From: Arabidopsis thaliana
Lineage: Eukaryota > Streptophyta > Magnoliopsida > Brassicales > Brassicaceae
Assembly (NCBI RefSeq): GCF_000001735.4
Contig: NC_003070.9
Span: forward strand, 9,548,001-9,612,000
Direction of reading: 5' to 3'
DNA length: 64,000 nucleotides
In this document: positions 13,701 to 24,109 of the stretch, piece by piece
How the letters are laid out: each line of letters starts with the position of its first letter
Position numbering within the stretch: position 1 is the stretch's first letter
The notes under the pieces: generated by a model
Database searches by the model: none
The model's input: only the letters and a program-made list of their open reading frames with translations
Told to the model about the DNA's origin: nothing
Program-made: the position numbers and the translations under genes

Positions 13701-14091
13701 CATTTTGGAAGATATATTACTTGTATGCATGGTTACACTGTATACTCAGTGTGCCTAGCAATGCTATTTTCAGTTGATAGACAGAAGGACAGGCATTTAA
13801 AGATTTAATGCATTATTAGTTCTTTCTCTGCTGCTGCTAAACTAGCTACTTAAAAATTTGTAGAGTGGAGCATGGGAAAGTCGAGCTAGCGCATTGTCAC
13901 TACAAGTCTGTCCACTGATATCTCTTAACTCTAGACATCCTGAGCAACAAAGAGAGAGTGCTTGCCATGTTCTTGACGAGCAAATCAATCATAAGTGTTG
14001 GAGCAACAAAGAGTGCGGAGTTGATGCCACTACTTGTAGACTAAGAACCTGCAGCGGGGTTGGATACTGCGGCTTATGGAATCCCTTATAA
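10752..14091 (+). CDS. MNS5: ER class I alpha-mannosidase of EDEM type (MNS5-like, GH47)
   Basis: Fifteen exons join in frame: 10752-10882, 10970-11012, 11086-11151, 11230-11291, 11368-11467, 11594-11776, 12018-12066, 12154-12333, 12477-12597, 12707-12788, 12880-12965, 13075-13175, 13298-13439, 13525-13675 and 13864-14091, giving 574 residues. A hydrophobic signal peptide occupies residues ~10-25 (LFLCLLISLTFFVV). GH47 landmarks follow in order: FYHAYDNYM, the acid motif RPELAEST, FFLAET and the late FTTEGHP loop carrying the calcium-binding Thr. Family knowledge: MNS4/MNS5 (plant EDEMs) trim mannose from misfolded glycoproteins in the ER lumen to expose the degradation signal. The Cys-rich tail (CWSNKECGVDATTCRLRTC) extends beyond the catalytic domain. 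Intron 6 carries a perfect 56 bp tandem duplication. Exon ends were read by eye; all are GT-AG. Locus recalled as At1g27520. Confidence 0.92.
11801..11912. repeat. Perfect 2 x 56 bp tandem duplication in MNS5 intron 6
   Basis: Positions 11801-11856 and 11857-11912 are identical 56-mers beginning GCACTTACTTCACTGAAATC. They lie inside the intron between 11776 and 12018, so coding is unaffected. Perfect identity suggests a recent slippage or repair event. Confidence 0.95.
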
Positions 14092-14760
14092 CTTTTGACA
14101 CAAAACAGTGGGGTCTTGGGTTTTAATAAAGGAAAGAGAAGAGGTGGAGTTTACGAACTGAAACTGTAAATTAATGCGAAATGACAAGTTTTGGTAGACA
14201 GAAAATGGATAGTTGTTGCATGAGGCTGTTGTATCTTTTTCTTTGATTCATCAGTCCTGACATGGATATATAGTTATATACTATGGGAGGATCAACCTCG
14301 ATCAAAGGAATATTATGTTTTTCTTGTTTTTTTCTTGACGTATAGCTTTATGCCTTTATCAAATGGTAATTCTAGGACCTTAACAGATTAACATTTAGTT
14401 TCACCATCGATCATGCAAAAGCAAAACATCTCTTGATGCAGATGTTAGCAACGGTATATGGTCTCTTAGCCTAAATGCTTCTATGACTCATATATGCTAT
14501 CTTCCTTTCCGGCTCAGTGAGCTGTTATCAAGTAAGACCGCCTGCAAAACCAGTCATTGATTTCAACAGCTCTAAAGTAGTTGAACACCAATTATTCTCA
14601 AGTTGTGTTCATATAAAAACATTGCAATAGCTTAAATCTTTATTGGGTTTCATGTAAGTGTATTTATAGGGTAGACGCATCCACCTCAGTCATTTCTGAG
14701 TTCAGCTATTACTGATAAACACCTCAACATTTCTGAGATTGATAGAAAGGTTACATAGAT
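14092..14760. other. Convergent 3' intergenic region, MNS5 / UFC1
   Basis: The two neighbouring genes converge here, so the segment should contain both 3' UTRs. I see no coding sequence, tRNA or repeat. Confidence 0.6.
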
Positions 14761-15887
14761 TTAAGATTCCGCAGATGTGGCTGCGTCATCTTTGTGCTTA
14801 ATCGCGCCGGAGTCCACAAGAATTGGAATCTCTGCAGCTAACCACGGAGCGAGCCCCAAACAAAGTGCATGTGCTATACCAAACCGAGGACTGCATAAAC
14901 ATAATTCATCCATCAATGCAAAGAAAACGAGTTTGCTGTGCTCATATTCATGATAGAAATGGATTGCATAAGTTGTTCAATCCAACCTCAGTGTATATAT
15001 AACAAGGTAAAAATGAAAACATACAAAATTAAGTTGACCTGCACAACCTGTCCCTAGCACAACAAACAGCTTAGCACTAGAGTTTCCCGGCCTAATTGAA
15101 TCATCACACACAAGAAGATCGACAACAAACCAAGCTAATTTCATCTTTTTCACAATTCCTCTAAAAATCGAGACTAAACTGATCTAAAACACTGCATGCT
15201 CCTCTTACAATATCTATGCAACCAGAGAAAGCTTAGTACTAGAATTTTCCAGCTTAATTGAATCATCGTACACAAGAAGATCCACAACAAACCAATCTAA
15301 TTAACATCTTTCTTTCAGAATTCCTCTAAAAATCTGAGAGTAAACTGATCTAAAACACTGGATGCTTCTCTAACAATGTCTATGCAAGCAGAAAGCATAT
15401 AAATTTACCAGTTTTTGGCCCATAGAGGCTTGAAATGCACAGTCAAACATATCTTCCCACCTCGATACATCTACACACAACAAAAAAAAAAACATCAACG
15501 ACAAATCCAATTGAGTAGAAACCACCTAAAATCGAAAAAACAGAAAGCCCTTACCTTTTGAGTCTTGCCGTCAATCTCAGGCAGCTCAAGCTCAGGAGCA
15601 GTGGCTGGATAGGTAATCGGGATATCGAACTGGAGATCGAATTCGTATTTGAGAAGGTTGTGAACATACCAACACTTGCCAGTCCAACGCGTGCCCTCAG
15701 GATTGGAAGCGGAGATACGGAACCAGTCATTGTCGTTGGACTTGTTCATTTGGGTATACGCAATCAGAGACTTGTACTCCTCTTTCAGCCTCTGCGTCCA
15801 TGCCGCGCCGTCTCTTGGACCCGCCTTTGTCGTCAGAAGCGGTATTCGCGTTAACGTCGACTTCGTGTTCGGATCCCATCCTTCCAT
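14761..15887 (-). CDS. UFC1: UFM1-conjugating enzyme E2 (UFC1)
   Basis: Three exons, 15887-15555, 15470-15409 and 14890-14761, give 174 residues, close to the 167 of the human protein. The sequence carries the UFC1 hallmarks: an N-terminal helix ([17 protein letters not shown]), the E2 core with [20 protein letters not shown], the proline-rich [18 protein letters not shown] strand, and [15 protein letters not shown], whose Cys at residue 119 aligns with the catalytic Cys of human UFC1. UFC1 accepts UFM1 from UBA5 and works with UFL1, chiefly on ER-bound ribosomes and in ER homeostasis. The C-terminal extension after the catalytic helix ([15 protein letters not shown]) is acidic and Lys-rich. 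The gene converges with MNS5 and has its own promoter upstream of 15887. Locus recalled as At1g27530. Confidence 0.95.
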
Positions 15888-15999
15888 TTTCTTCGCCTTC
15901 CGATTTGGGTGTGTGGATTCTAAACCCTATTTGTCGATCGGAATCGGATGCTTGATTCTGATTCCTCCTCTTTTAGCTATTTTCAGTTGTCACCATTGT

Positions 16000-16380
16000 A
16001 ACCGAAACAAACAATCAAACCGTATTGGATCATGCGATTTGGTTTGATGTTGGTTCATTTGGTTCAAATTGCTTAAAAACCTTTTGGTTTAGTTTGATTT
16101 GTTTTGGTTTGATACTTTGATTACAAAATGTAAAAATCTAATGACTTTTTCACATTACACGATGTAAACAAAATACAAACAAACAAAGATTTCTGAATAC
16201 AACATATGTTTTGCTTAAACGTATACAATGTAGTAAATTTTTTATTTAACAAAGTTTATTTTTCAAATTAGTAAGTTGTATTTCAATTAACAAACTAAAA
16301 ATCAAGGATATTATTAGTGAAATAGAAATCAAGGATATTATTAGTGAAATTCTGATTTTTAAAAAAATATATATTTCTAA
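16000..16380. repeat. Diverged copy of the spacer found upstream of the DUF295 copies
   Basis: The run of TTTGGTTTGATT followed by ATGTAAAAATCTAATGAC and a TTTTTCAAATTAGTAAGTTG block resembles 20190-20320 and, more weakly, 24250-24380. Both of those lie upstream of DUF295 copies. Within it a 26-27 bp unit (ATCAAGGATATTATTAGTGA core) occurs twice at about 16300-16350. Confidence 0.5.
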
Positions 16381-16382
16381 TA

Positions 16383-17172
16383 GACAACAAAACTTTTTCT
16401 TTTTTTATTGATACAATTTATATTTTTACTTTTGTCATGTTGCTTAGGTAGTTGAGTTTAATTACATAATGTAATACTTTGCTTTGATCAATATGATGCT
16501 ATGAATATGATCAAGTGGTAAAGTTTCAACTTCAAGTGAAGGTGATTGCATAACATGAACATGAACATGAATCTCTAGGTTTTGATATCTTATTCTAAAA
16601 CACAAAGCTATATTTGAAAGCGAATGTCGGAGAAAAACTACATGAATTCAGTGGTTATGAACACATCTTCTAGGTGTAAGATTGAGATAGAAAACTAAGG
16701 TGTTTATTTGAAAAATTCTATGATAATGATGAACAATCAGTTAGGAATGAGGGTATTGTTTACATCTTGGATCATCCAGAAGATAATCATAGATCACAGT
16801 CTCAACAAGTTTATGGCTTACCTGAAGTATCACCAAATGAAGATGAGAGTTTTGACTGAATTTGTAGAGTCAAATGGTACCATTGAGAAACACGGTCATG
16901 GTAGAATAGCAGTGGATGAAATACACAAAATTGTTGTGGCAGACATCCGATTTGCTAACATAAATAGGAATACAACTAATCTTTTGCTACAAGAAAGTAA
17001 CAACGGGTCTGTTCACCTACTGCCAAGATATTATGAACGGTTCTTCTTCAATCATCCTAAACGACAACAAAAAATATTTGATTGATTCAAATTCTATTTT
17101 CCTTTTGTCGTATTGCTTAACTAGGGGAGTTTAATTCAATAACAAAATATTTTGCATTGATTACATTAATCA
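16383..17172. repeat. ~110 bp direct repeats flanking the kinase relic
   Basis: Segments 16383-16497 and about 17061-17172 share GACAACAAAA, CTTTTGTC(A/G)T(G/A)TTGCTTA, GAGTTTAATT and a TTTGC(T/A)TTGAT block in the same order. They bracket the kinase-like relic. They could mark a small local duplication or the remains of an insertion. Confidence 0.55.
16672..17062 (+). pseudogene. PI4K-gamma-like kinase C-lobe relic
   Basis: Most of this stretch is open (16708-17085) and aligns with part of the kinase-like exon at 33570-33980. Shared anchors are a LDHPEDGHRSQ-type segment (here read through substitutions), KMRVLTEFVESN versus KMGVLIEFLESS, EIHKIVVADIRFANINRNTTNLL versus the IHKIVVLDIRFGNIDRN region, and a final FF. 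Nucleotide similarity begins just before the conserved GGTGTTTATTT near 16700. The catalytic D of the DRN motif has become N (NINRN), and everything upstream and downstream of this part of the domain is missing. It is therefore a partial, non-functional copy. Copies of a ~110 bp repeat flank it. An ancient duplicated unit is inferred. Confidence 0.75.
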
Positions 17173-18560
17173 TGAAATTATCCAAATTTGAAAGATTCGT
17201 AACTTTGTAAATAGAGATTTTATATTTAGTTGTTTATAGATCAATAATAAATAATTAAGCAATATAATAATTGATGGTTTGGATTATCATTGTTGTATTT
17301 GTTCTATAAAGTAAGGACATCAACGGTAGTGGAATATGTAAAACCAAATTAGATTTAACAAATGAACTAAATTCAAAAACATATTTGCATAAAGATATCC
17401 AAAAACGTTGGACCGGCTCTGTACGAGATGTGTTATTTCAATGTTCAAGAAGACTTTAACATGCTTTAGTGTTATTTGCTTATTCTTAAATTTGCATTAG
17501 TTTTTGTTAGAGTTCGTTTCTAATATTTGTATTGCAATTAAATATTTTGGTGTTGTCTTTGAGGCATGATAATTGATTTTTTTCATGTAGTTCGTTCTAG
17601 AAAATTATTATTCTAACTACAAAATCTATTTTAAATTATAAAATTTAAATATCTTAGAAATTAGGCAAATTTTCCTCAAATTAATAATTATTAATATCTT
17701 GATAAATTAATTAACTTAATTAATTAACAAAATATCTCATTCCAATATTATTAATTTTTAGAGGTTTTAATGTACTTTTATTCAAGTGTACTACCATTTG
17801 CAAATAGATTCTCCAATTTGCTATTTATATATATATTTAAATACGGCATATGAATTATGTTATGATCAACTATGCACTATTGTTGACGGTCTAGTTGTCT
17901 TTGATCAAAATATGTATACACATTATGAGATCTTTATTACTCTAATATGTCGCTTTAACTTTACCAGCTAGCTAATACTGTGATTGTTTAACATATAACG
18001 AATAAACATACATTAGGTTACTCAAATGAAAACAACCAACAACAAAATATATGACAAGAACGAGTTGTGAAAAAAGAGTAAGTGGAAGTGTGGAGGCACA
18101 CATGTGTCGTGAACTCTTTGATATTGTGTTGTCTATGGACTTTCACAAACTCTACATACAAAATAAAAAAAACGAAGTAAGTGAAGTAAAATGCTTAATC
18201 TTGTAATTAATATCTTCTAACCAGCACAATTAATATTTGCACACACATGTGATTTGGGTATGCATGCAGCCACTATTTCCATGGATTGATTTTATATACG
18301 ATAGGATACCTTTACATATGCACTAAAGCATAATCAAAGTCAGAACGTTAATTAACAAAGCTAAACTAGCAATAACAAATAAGTCGGTTTACCAAAACTA
18401 AACTGACATCCCAACAACATGATCGTTGTAAACTTGTAATCCACAATACTCTAACATCAATTAATGCCTTAATAGACACTTAGCTGTCGGACACTAAATT
18501 TATGTTATGATCATCAACGTAAGTGAACTATGAACATTTTCTATTTTGAAATTTATTTAT
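17173..18560. repeat. 3' flank of DUF295 copy A, duplicated at 22.0-22.85 kb
   Basis: No gene is seen. From about 17780 the sequence runs parallel to 22015-22850 (AAATACGGCAT, GATCAACTAT, TTGACGGTCTAGTTGTCTTTG, TAGCTGTCGGACACTAA). This shows that the downstream flanks of DUF295 copies A and C were duplicated together with the genes. Confidence 0.7.
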
Positions 18561-18607
18561 ACGACAACAGAGCAAGGCCGAGGGAGAAACCATGGAGAAG
18601 GCTAGAA

Positions 18608-19849
18608 TCAAGAAGGAAGAAACCACTGAGCATCGTTGAAGTTGAAGTTGGAGAGACCGTGGAAGCGTTTGACGGTCTTTGTTGCAAGATTGAAGACACC
18701 GATGTCGAGGCATGACAATTTATTGTGACAGATACGATCATCACGAGTGAAATAAATGGAGTTAGGCTCAATTCCAAGGGTATGGTCAGCAGGCACGGTA
18801 ATACCCAAATCATAGAAGAGGGCCTCATCACCTAGAGAATGTACCTCAAGAAGCCGGGTGTCGAGGGTTTTCGGGTCAAGATCTTTAGGATCCCTCTTGT
18901 ACAGATGGAACATCCTGTGACTTTCAGAGGTACCTAAATCGTACGTAAAGACAACCAAAACTTGACCTGCTCTTGTAACAGCAATGCCTTTGTTAGATGG
19001 GATAGACCTCTTTTGCTTCATACGTTCACGTTCCTTCATTGTCATACTTGGCATCCACATTGGAAGCCTATGTTTCTCGGATACATCCTTGAAACCATCT
19101 TCATCTTGTCCAGACAAATCTAAGTGTCGAATGAACTCACGGGTGGCATAGACGTAAAGATTGTAACCTTTCAGTACCATATCGTTTAAACCTCGTAACT
19201 CCCTCTGAACCTCGAGCTCTGTTGGAATCTCGCGGTAATGATCATCCCCTGTCCTGCAAAACCCTAGAAATGGGTACATTTCAAACTGCCACACAACAAC
19301 GTAGTTTCCATTCTTGTCGTCAACCCACAAACGACCTCTCAGATCTTCGGCAGCATGAGGAAATTCATCACAAAATGGATCCTCATCATCCATTACCATA
19401 TGCTTGACATTCTCCTCTCCTTCACGCCAAATCTTAAAATGGCTACCCTTAAATGATTCTAGTGGTGGAAGATCGATCCTCTTCTCGCTAAATACATCTA
19501 TAATATAGAGTTTCATTCGAGAATCTACCACCAGAAACCACTTACCTGAGCTTCCCAGGAATCGATACCCTGAAAAGTCACTCTTCGGCTCGTAAACCCT
19601 ACCATCTTCTGGGTTGTAAATACGACAACCATACTCTTCTGCAATCAGCATCAGCAATGGAGATCCGGCTTTTGGCTGCAGAATCAAAGTCGAACGCAGA
19701 GACTTAACAGGCTCAAAATCAGGAATACTCGATGTTCGTTTGAGCGTAGATCTAGATCCGGCTTTTGGCAGCAAATTCAAAGTCGAACACCCCTGAACAG
19801 CCTCAATATCTGGAAAACTCGATGTTCGTTTGAGCGTAGATCTCTCCAT
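18608..19849 (-). CDS. DUF295 protein, copy A (intact)
   Basis: A single uninterrupted frame of 413 residues. The body is the DUF295 beta-propeller-like domain: RFLGSSGKWFLVVDSRMKL, IDVFSEKRIDLPPLE, AEDLRGRLWVDD, VKRFHGL and a C-terminal AQWFLPS. No F-box is visible. The N-terminus has an in-frame duplication of about 33 residues: RSTLKRTSSFPD..LLPKAGS is followed by RSTLKRTSSIPD..LQPKAGS. Other copies here have a single unit, which explains the extra length over copy D (380). From SGYRFLG to the stop it differs from copy D by only three residues. Molecular function is not established; DUF295 genes are expanded in Brassicaceae and some products are reported in organelles. The N-terminus is rich in Ser, Thr, Arg and Lys. 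Locus recalled as At1g27540. Confidence 0.85.
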   Translation of the reverse strand: MERSTLKRTSSFPDIEAVQGCSTLNLLPKAGSRSTLKRTSSIPDFEPVKSLRSTLILQPKAGSPLLMLIAEEYGCRIYNPEDGRVYEPKSDFSGYRFLGSSGKWFLVVDSRMKLYIIDVFSEKRIDLPPLESFKGSHFKIWREGEENVKHMVMDDEDPFCDEFPHAAEDLRGRLWVDDKNGNYVVVWQFEMYPFLGFCRTGDDHYREIPTELEVQRELRGLNDMVLKGYNLYVYATREFIRHLDLSGQDEDGFKDVSEKHRLPMWMPSMTMKERERMKQKRSIPSNKGIAVTRAGQVLVVFTYDLGTSESHRMFHLYKRDPKDLDPKTLDTRLLEVHSLGDEALFYDLGITVPADHTLGIEPNSIYFTRDDRICHNKLSCLDIGVFNLATKTVKRFHGLSNFNFNDAQWFLPS

Positions 19850-19952
19850 TATCTCGTCTGTTTTTTTTCTTTTAATGTCGTCTTTCGATAAGATTGAGGA
19901 GGCGTTAAGTTGCGCATATTGAAATGGAAGACATTATAGTTAGGAACCACCA

Positions 19953-19998
19953 GGCCCAGTAACAGCAAGAAATTATATTTTAACGGGTCTATGGCCCA
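19953..19998 (-). promoter_or_regulatory. Paired Site II (TGGGCY) elements upstream of DUF295 copy A
   Basis: GGCCCA at 19953-19958 and 19993-19998 read TGGGCC on the coding strand, 105-150 bp upstream of the ATG. The same pair with conserved spacing and intervening bases precedes copies C and D. Site II elements bind TCP factors and are common in promoters of genes for ribosomal and mitochondrial proteins. Confidence 0.6.
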
Positions 19999-19999
19999 A

Positions 20000-20812
20000 T
20001 ATACGACGTCCATCACGGATCGTTTCGTTACAAAATTTTCATTTTTGGTTATCATTTTGATTAATATTTTGGTTAAAATTTTGTTTGATTGGACTGTATA
20101 TCAATTTATTTTAGTTTAAAATAATTTTAAAATATAAAACAATATGATACTTAATTATATTTTCTTGATATTTATTAACATATTCTCTTTTTTTCCTCAA
20201 TTGGTTTGGTTTGATTACACGATATAAAATCCTATGACTTTTTAAAAAAAAAAATCTGAAACTTTTTTGTTTAGCTAGATTTATTTTTTAAATTAGTAAC
20301 TTGTGTTTCTCTCAAAAACTAAAAACCTTTTAGCACATAAACTATCAACTTTCTAACATGTGATTTCGTGAAGGGTTTTTAGTTTAAAAATTGCATTTAA
20401 TCAGATTTTCATTTGCGTAATGGTTGTGTATGTTTTCCAAAAGTAAAACAAAAAATGGCTATGATTATGATTGTATGATTATGTGTATGAGTAGACAAAT
20501 GATTGGAAAAAAATTGAACTGAATAATTATCACTTATATGATTTGTATTTTGTATTCCTCGCTTCACCGGGATCATTCCTTGTAACTCGTCTATCCCACT
20601 TCCGCTTCCCTTAAGTATTAAATGAGATTCTCCTTACTTCTCTAGAGATCTCTATTTATGCAAAAACATATATTAAATATACCATCCCCATAACCCAAAC
20701 AGAAAACAATTTCTTAAATACTTCTAATAATTTAAAAATTGAATATAAATTTTATACAACACACATTTTAAAATATGAAATACGTACGTGCCGCTCAGGT
20801 TCTAGTTATCTT
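20000..20812. other. Spacer between DUF295 copies A and B
   Basis: AT-rich, no coding sequence. At 20785-20804 a run resembling a degenerate Helitron 3' end (GTACGTGCCGCTCAGGTTCTAGT) sits right where DUF295 copy B is cut off. Confidence 0.45.
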
Positions 20813-21330
20813 TTATATGATTAGTATTCCGTTCATTTCAAAATGCCACACAACAACGTAGTCTTCCTTCTTGTCGCCTACCCACAAACGGCCTCTCAGA
20901 TCCTCGGCAGTATGAGGAGCCCCACGCGATAAATCGCTGATTAATATATCCCTGACTTTATCCTCTCCTACTCGCTCAATCTTTAAAAGGCTACCTTTCA
21001 ATGATTCTAGTGGTGGAAGATCGATCCTCTCCTCGCTAAAGACATCTATAATATAGAGTTTCATTCGCGAATCTACATCCAGAAACTAATTACCTGAGCT
21101 TCCAAGGAATCGATACCTCATACCTCCAAAGTCGAAAGGTCACTATTCGTCTCGTAAACCCTATCATCGTTTGGGTTGGACACACTACTGCGATAACCAT
21201 CCTTTTCTGCATACATCATCAGCAATGGAGATCCGGCTTCTTGTCGCTCAATCAAAGTCGAACGCATGGCCATTGCAGACTCAGGATTCTGACAACTCCA
21301 TCGTTGTTTGAACGTACTAGATCTCTGCAT
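20813..21330 (-). pseudogene. DUF295 fragment, copy B (truncated)
   Basis: Only the N-terminal part of a DUF295 gene remains. 21330-21118 codes MQRSSTFKQRW..NPNDDRVYETNSDL. After a frame break near 21090-21118, 21064-20813 codes MKLYIIDVFSEERIDLPPLE..AEDLRGRLWVGDKKEDYVVVW. Homology stops at the FEM position, about half-way through the domain. The start codon and the upstream AGCCCA element are still recognisable, while the second Site II motif has decayed to GACCCA. The copy is a pseudogene because of both the frame break and the missing C-terminal half. Confidence 0.85.
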
Positions 21331-22854
21331 TTTCAGGTCGTCTTTTGATTAATTGAGAAAGCGTTAAGTTGCACATACTGTTATATATACAACCAAGCCC
21401 AATAACAGCCAGAGAAAAATATTCTATAACGGATCTATGACCCAATATAACATCATCGTGGATCATTTCATTTGGTTGTTATTTAACTTATATTCGTGGA
21501 AACCTTTAGCGTGTGAAACTGATTTCAAACTTTTTTAGATTTTGATAAACGTTTATGTGTGAAACTATCTTTATAAAGATTAAAATACTGAAGTAAAGAA
21601 GAGGGATTAGTGAATTCGTGGTTATTCAAGATTCTCTTGATATTCTTAAGTTGAGATTTGGAAAAGATACTCATTTGTACAATTCATTAAACCTACTGCC
21701 TACAAATCCATAAATCCAAGCAATGACAACGAGGGAAAAGATAGAGAACAGTACGTCAGTATCATTTCGCCTGACTGATCATTTCAGTCTCAAATGTGAG
21801 CCTCTTGTTTTCAGTACGGCTATGAAGATGAATGACACATCTACATAGATTCATCTAAATATGGTGGCTTTGCGAGAAGATTAAGGCAAGAAGTAAATAC
21901 AAAAAAAGTATAAATCCAGAGACATGAACGGCTTAACTATCGGGGCCATTAGCTACTGCGACCGCCCGTATCTTTTTGGGTAAAATTAATTAATCATATG
22001 AATCTTATAACTGTCCTTTTATTCAAATGTACGACCATTTGCACACCAGATTCTCCATTTCGGTACTTTTATATAAATTTAAATACGGCATGTGAATTAT
22101 GTTACGATCAACTATTCACTATTGTTGACGACTTGACGGTCTAGTTGTCTTTGATCAAAATACATTAGGATAATCAAATGAAAACAACCAACAACAACAA
22201 AAATATATGACAAAAGTTACATCTCGGATAATGTACTTCAGAATCAACAAGAATGAGTTGTGAAATCTCTTCTTGAACTATATGAATAGTAAGTGGAAGT
22301 TTGGAGGCACACATGCGTGGCGAACTCTGTGATATGTTGTTGTCTATAGACTTTCACAAACTCTACATACAAAATAAAAAACGCAATTGTAGTAAAATGC
22401 TTAATCTTGTAATTATCTTCTAACCAGCATAATTCATATTTGCACACACATGTGATTTGGGTATGCATGCAACCACTATTTCAGTGGATTGATTTTTTTA
22501 TATGTCAGACATATTCTCATGTTTTTTTTTCTTCTGTACGATAGGATACCTTTACATGGGCACTAAAGCATAATCAAAGTCATAACGTTAGTTAACAAAG
22601 CTAAACTAGCAATAACAAATATATAAGTCGGTTTACCAAAACTAAACTGGCATCCCAACAACATGATCGTTGTAAACTTGTAATCCATAACACTCTAACA
22701 TCAAATGCCTTAGCAGACACTTAGCTGTCGGACACTAAGTTTATGTTATCATCAACGTACAAGTGAACTATGAACATTTTCTATTTTAAAATTTATTTAT
22801 AAGGACAACAGAGCAAGACCAAAAGGGATCAACCATGAGCTAGGAAGGCAAGAA
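21331..22854. other. Spacer between DUF295 copies B and C
   Basis: Contains the decayed promoter of copy B (21390-21450), a DUF295-upstream repeat shared with 39.88-40.06 kb (CGTGGTTATTCAAG..CTCTTGATATT) and, from about 22015, the duplicated 3' flank shared with copy A. No independent gene is seen. Confidence 0.6.
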
Positions 22855-23987
22855 TCAAGAAGGAAGAAACCACTGAGCATCGTAGAAGTTGGAGTTGGAG
22901 AGACCGTGGAAGCGTTTGATGGTCTTTGTTATAAGATTGAAGACACAGATGTCGAGGCATGACGATTCTTTGTGACGGATACGATCACCACGGGTGAAAT
23001 AAATGGAGTTAGGCTCAATACCAAGGGTATGGTCAGCAGGCACAGTAATACCCAAATCAAGAAAGAGGGCCTCATCACCTAGAGAATGCACCTCAAGAAG
23101 CCAGGTGTCGAGGGTTTTCGGGTCAAGATCTTTAGGATCCCTCTTGTACAAACGGAACATCCTATGACTTTCAGAGGTACCTAAATCGAACGTATAGACA
23201 AGCAAAACTTGACCTGCTCTTGTAACAGCAATGCCTTTGTTAGATGGGATACACTTCAATTGGTTCCTACTTTCACGTTCCTTCATAGTCAGACGTGGCA
23301 TCCACATTGGAAGCCTATGTTTCTCGGACACATCCTTGAAACCATCTTCATCTTGTCCAGACAAATCCAAGTGTCGAATGAACTCACGGGTGGCAAAGAC
23401 GTAAAGATTGTAACCTTTAAGTACCATATCGTATAAACCTCGTAACTCCCTCTGAACCTCGAGCTGTGTTGGAATCTCGCGGTAATAATCATCCCCTGTC
23501 CTGCAAACCCTAGAAATGGGCCCATTTCAAATTGCCAGACAGCAACGTAGTTTTCATCCTTGTTGTCAACCCACAAACGACCTCTCAGATCTTCGGCAGC
23601 ATGAAGATTTCCCCGACGATATGAAAAACCATCCATTAGTAGATGCTTGACATTCTCCTCTCCGTCACGCCAAATCTTAAAAAGGCTACCCTTAAATGAT
23701 TCTAGTGGTGGAAGTTCGATCCTCTTCTCGCTAAATACATCTATAATATAGAGTTTCATTCGAGAATCTACCACCAGAAACCACTTACCTGAGCTTCCCA
23801 GGAATCGATACCCGGAAAAGTCACTCTTCGGCTCGTAAACCCTACCATCTTCTGGGTTGTACACACTATTACAGCGACAACCATCCTTTTCTGAAGACAG
23901 CATCAGTAATGGAGATCCGGTTTTTGGCCGCTGAATCAAAGTCGAATGCATGGCCTTAGCAGACTCAAGCGTAGTAGATCTCTGCAT
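22855..23987 (-). pseudogene. DUF295 gene copy C, broken by a 1-bp deletion
   Basis: The N-terminal part (ATG at 23987, MQRSTTLESAK) and the C-terminal part (to the stop at 22855, AQWFLPS) are both well conserved, but they lie in different frames. The break is near 23508, where copies A and D have CTGCAAAACCCTAG and this copy has CTGCAAACCCTAG, one A fewer. Upstream of it the frame reads FEMGPFLGF and then nonsense; downstream the normal YDMVLKGYNLYV resumes. Without the lost base the product would be close in length to copy D. The rest of the protein shows no other stop, so inactivation looks recent. A sequencing error in an A-run is the main alternative. Confidence 0.85.
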
Positions 23988-24035
23988 CTTGACGGAGATT
24001 TTCTCGTCTTTTGATAATGTATATATAAAGTACCA

Positions 24036-24082
24036 AGCCCAATAACAGCAAGAGAAAAATATTTTAACGGGCCTATGGCCCA
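24036..24082 (-). promoter_or_regulatory. Paired Site II elements upstream of DUF295 copy C
   Basis: AGCCCA at 24036-24041 and GGCCCA at 24077-24082 correspond to TGGGCT and TGGGCC on the coding strand, 50-95 bp upstream of the start codon. The intervening AATAACAGCAAGAG and AACGGG are shared with the other copies. Confidence 0.6.
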
Positions 24083-24109
24083 ATGTAACATCATTATCAT
24101 TATGGATCA

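Noticed and set aside
18608..19849. F-box assignment for the DUF295 genes
   Set aside because: Many DUF295 proteins carry an F-box, but none of these copies shows one in the first 90 residues.
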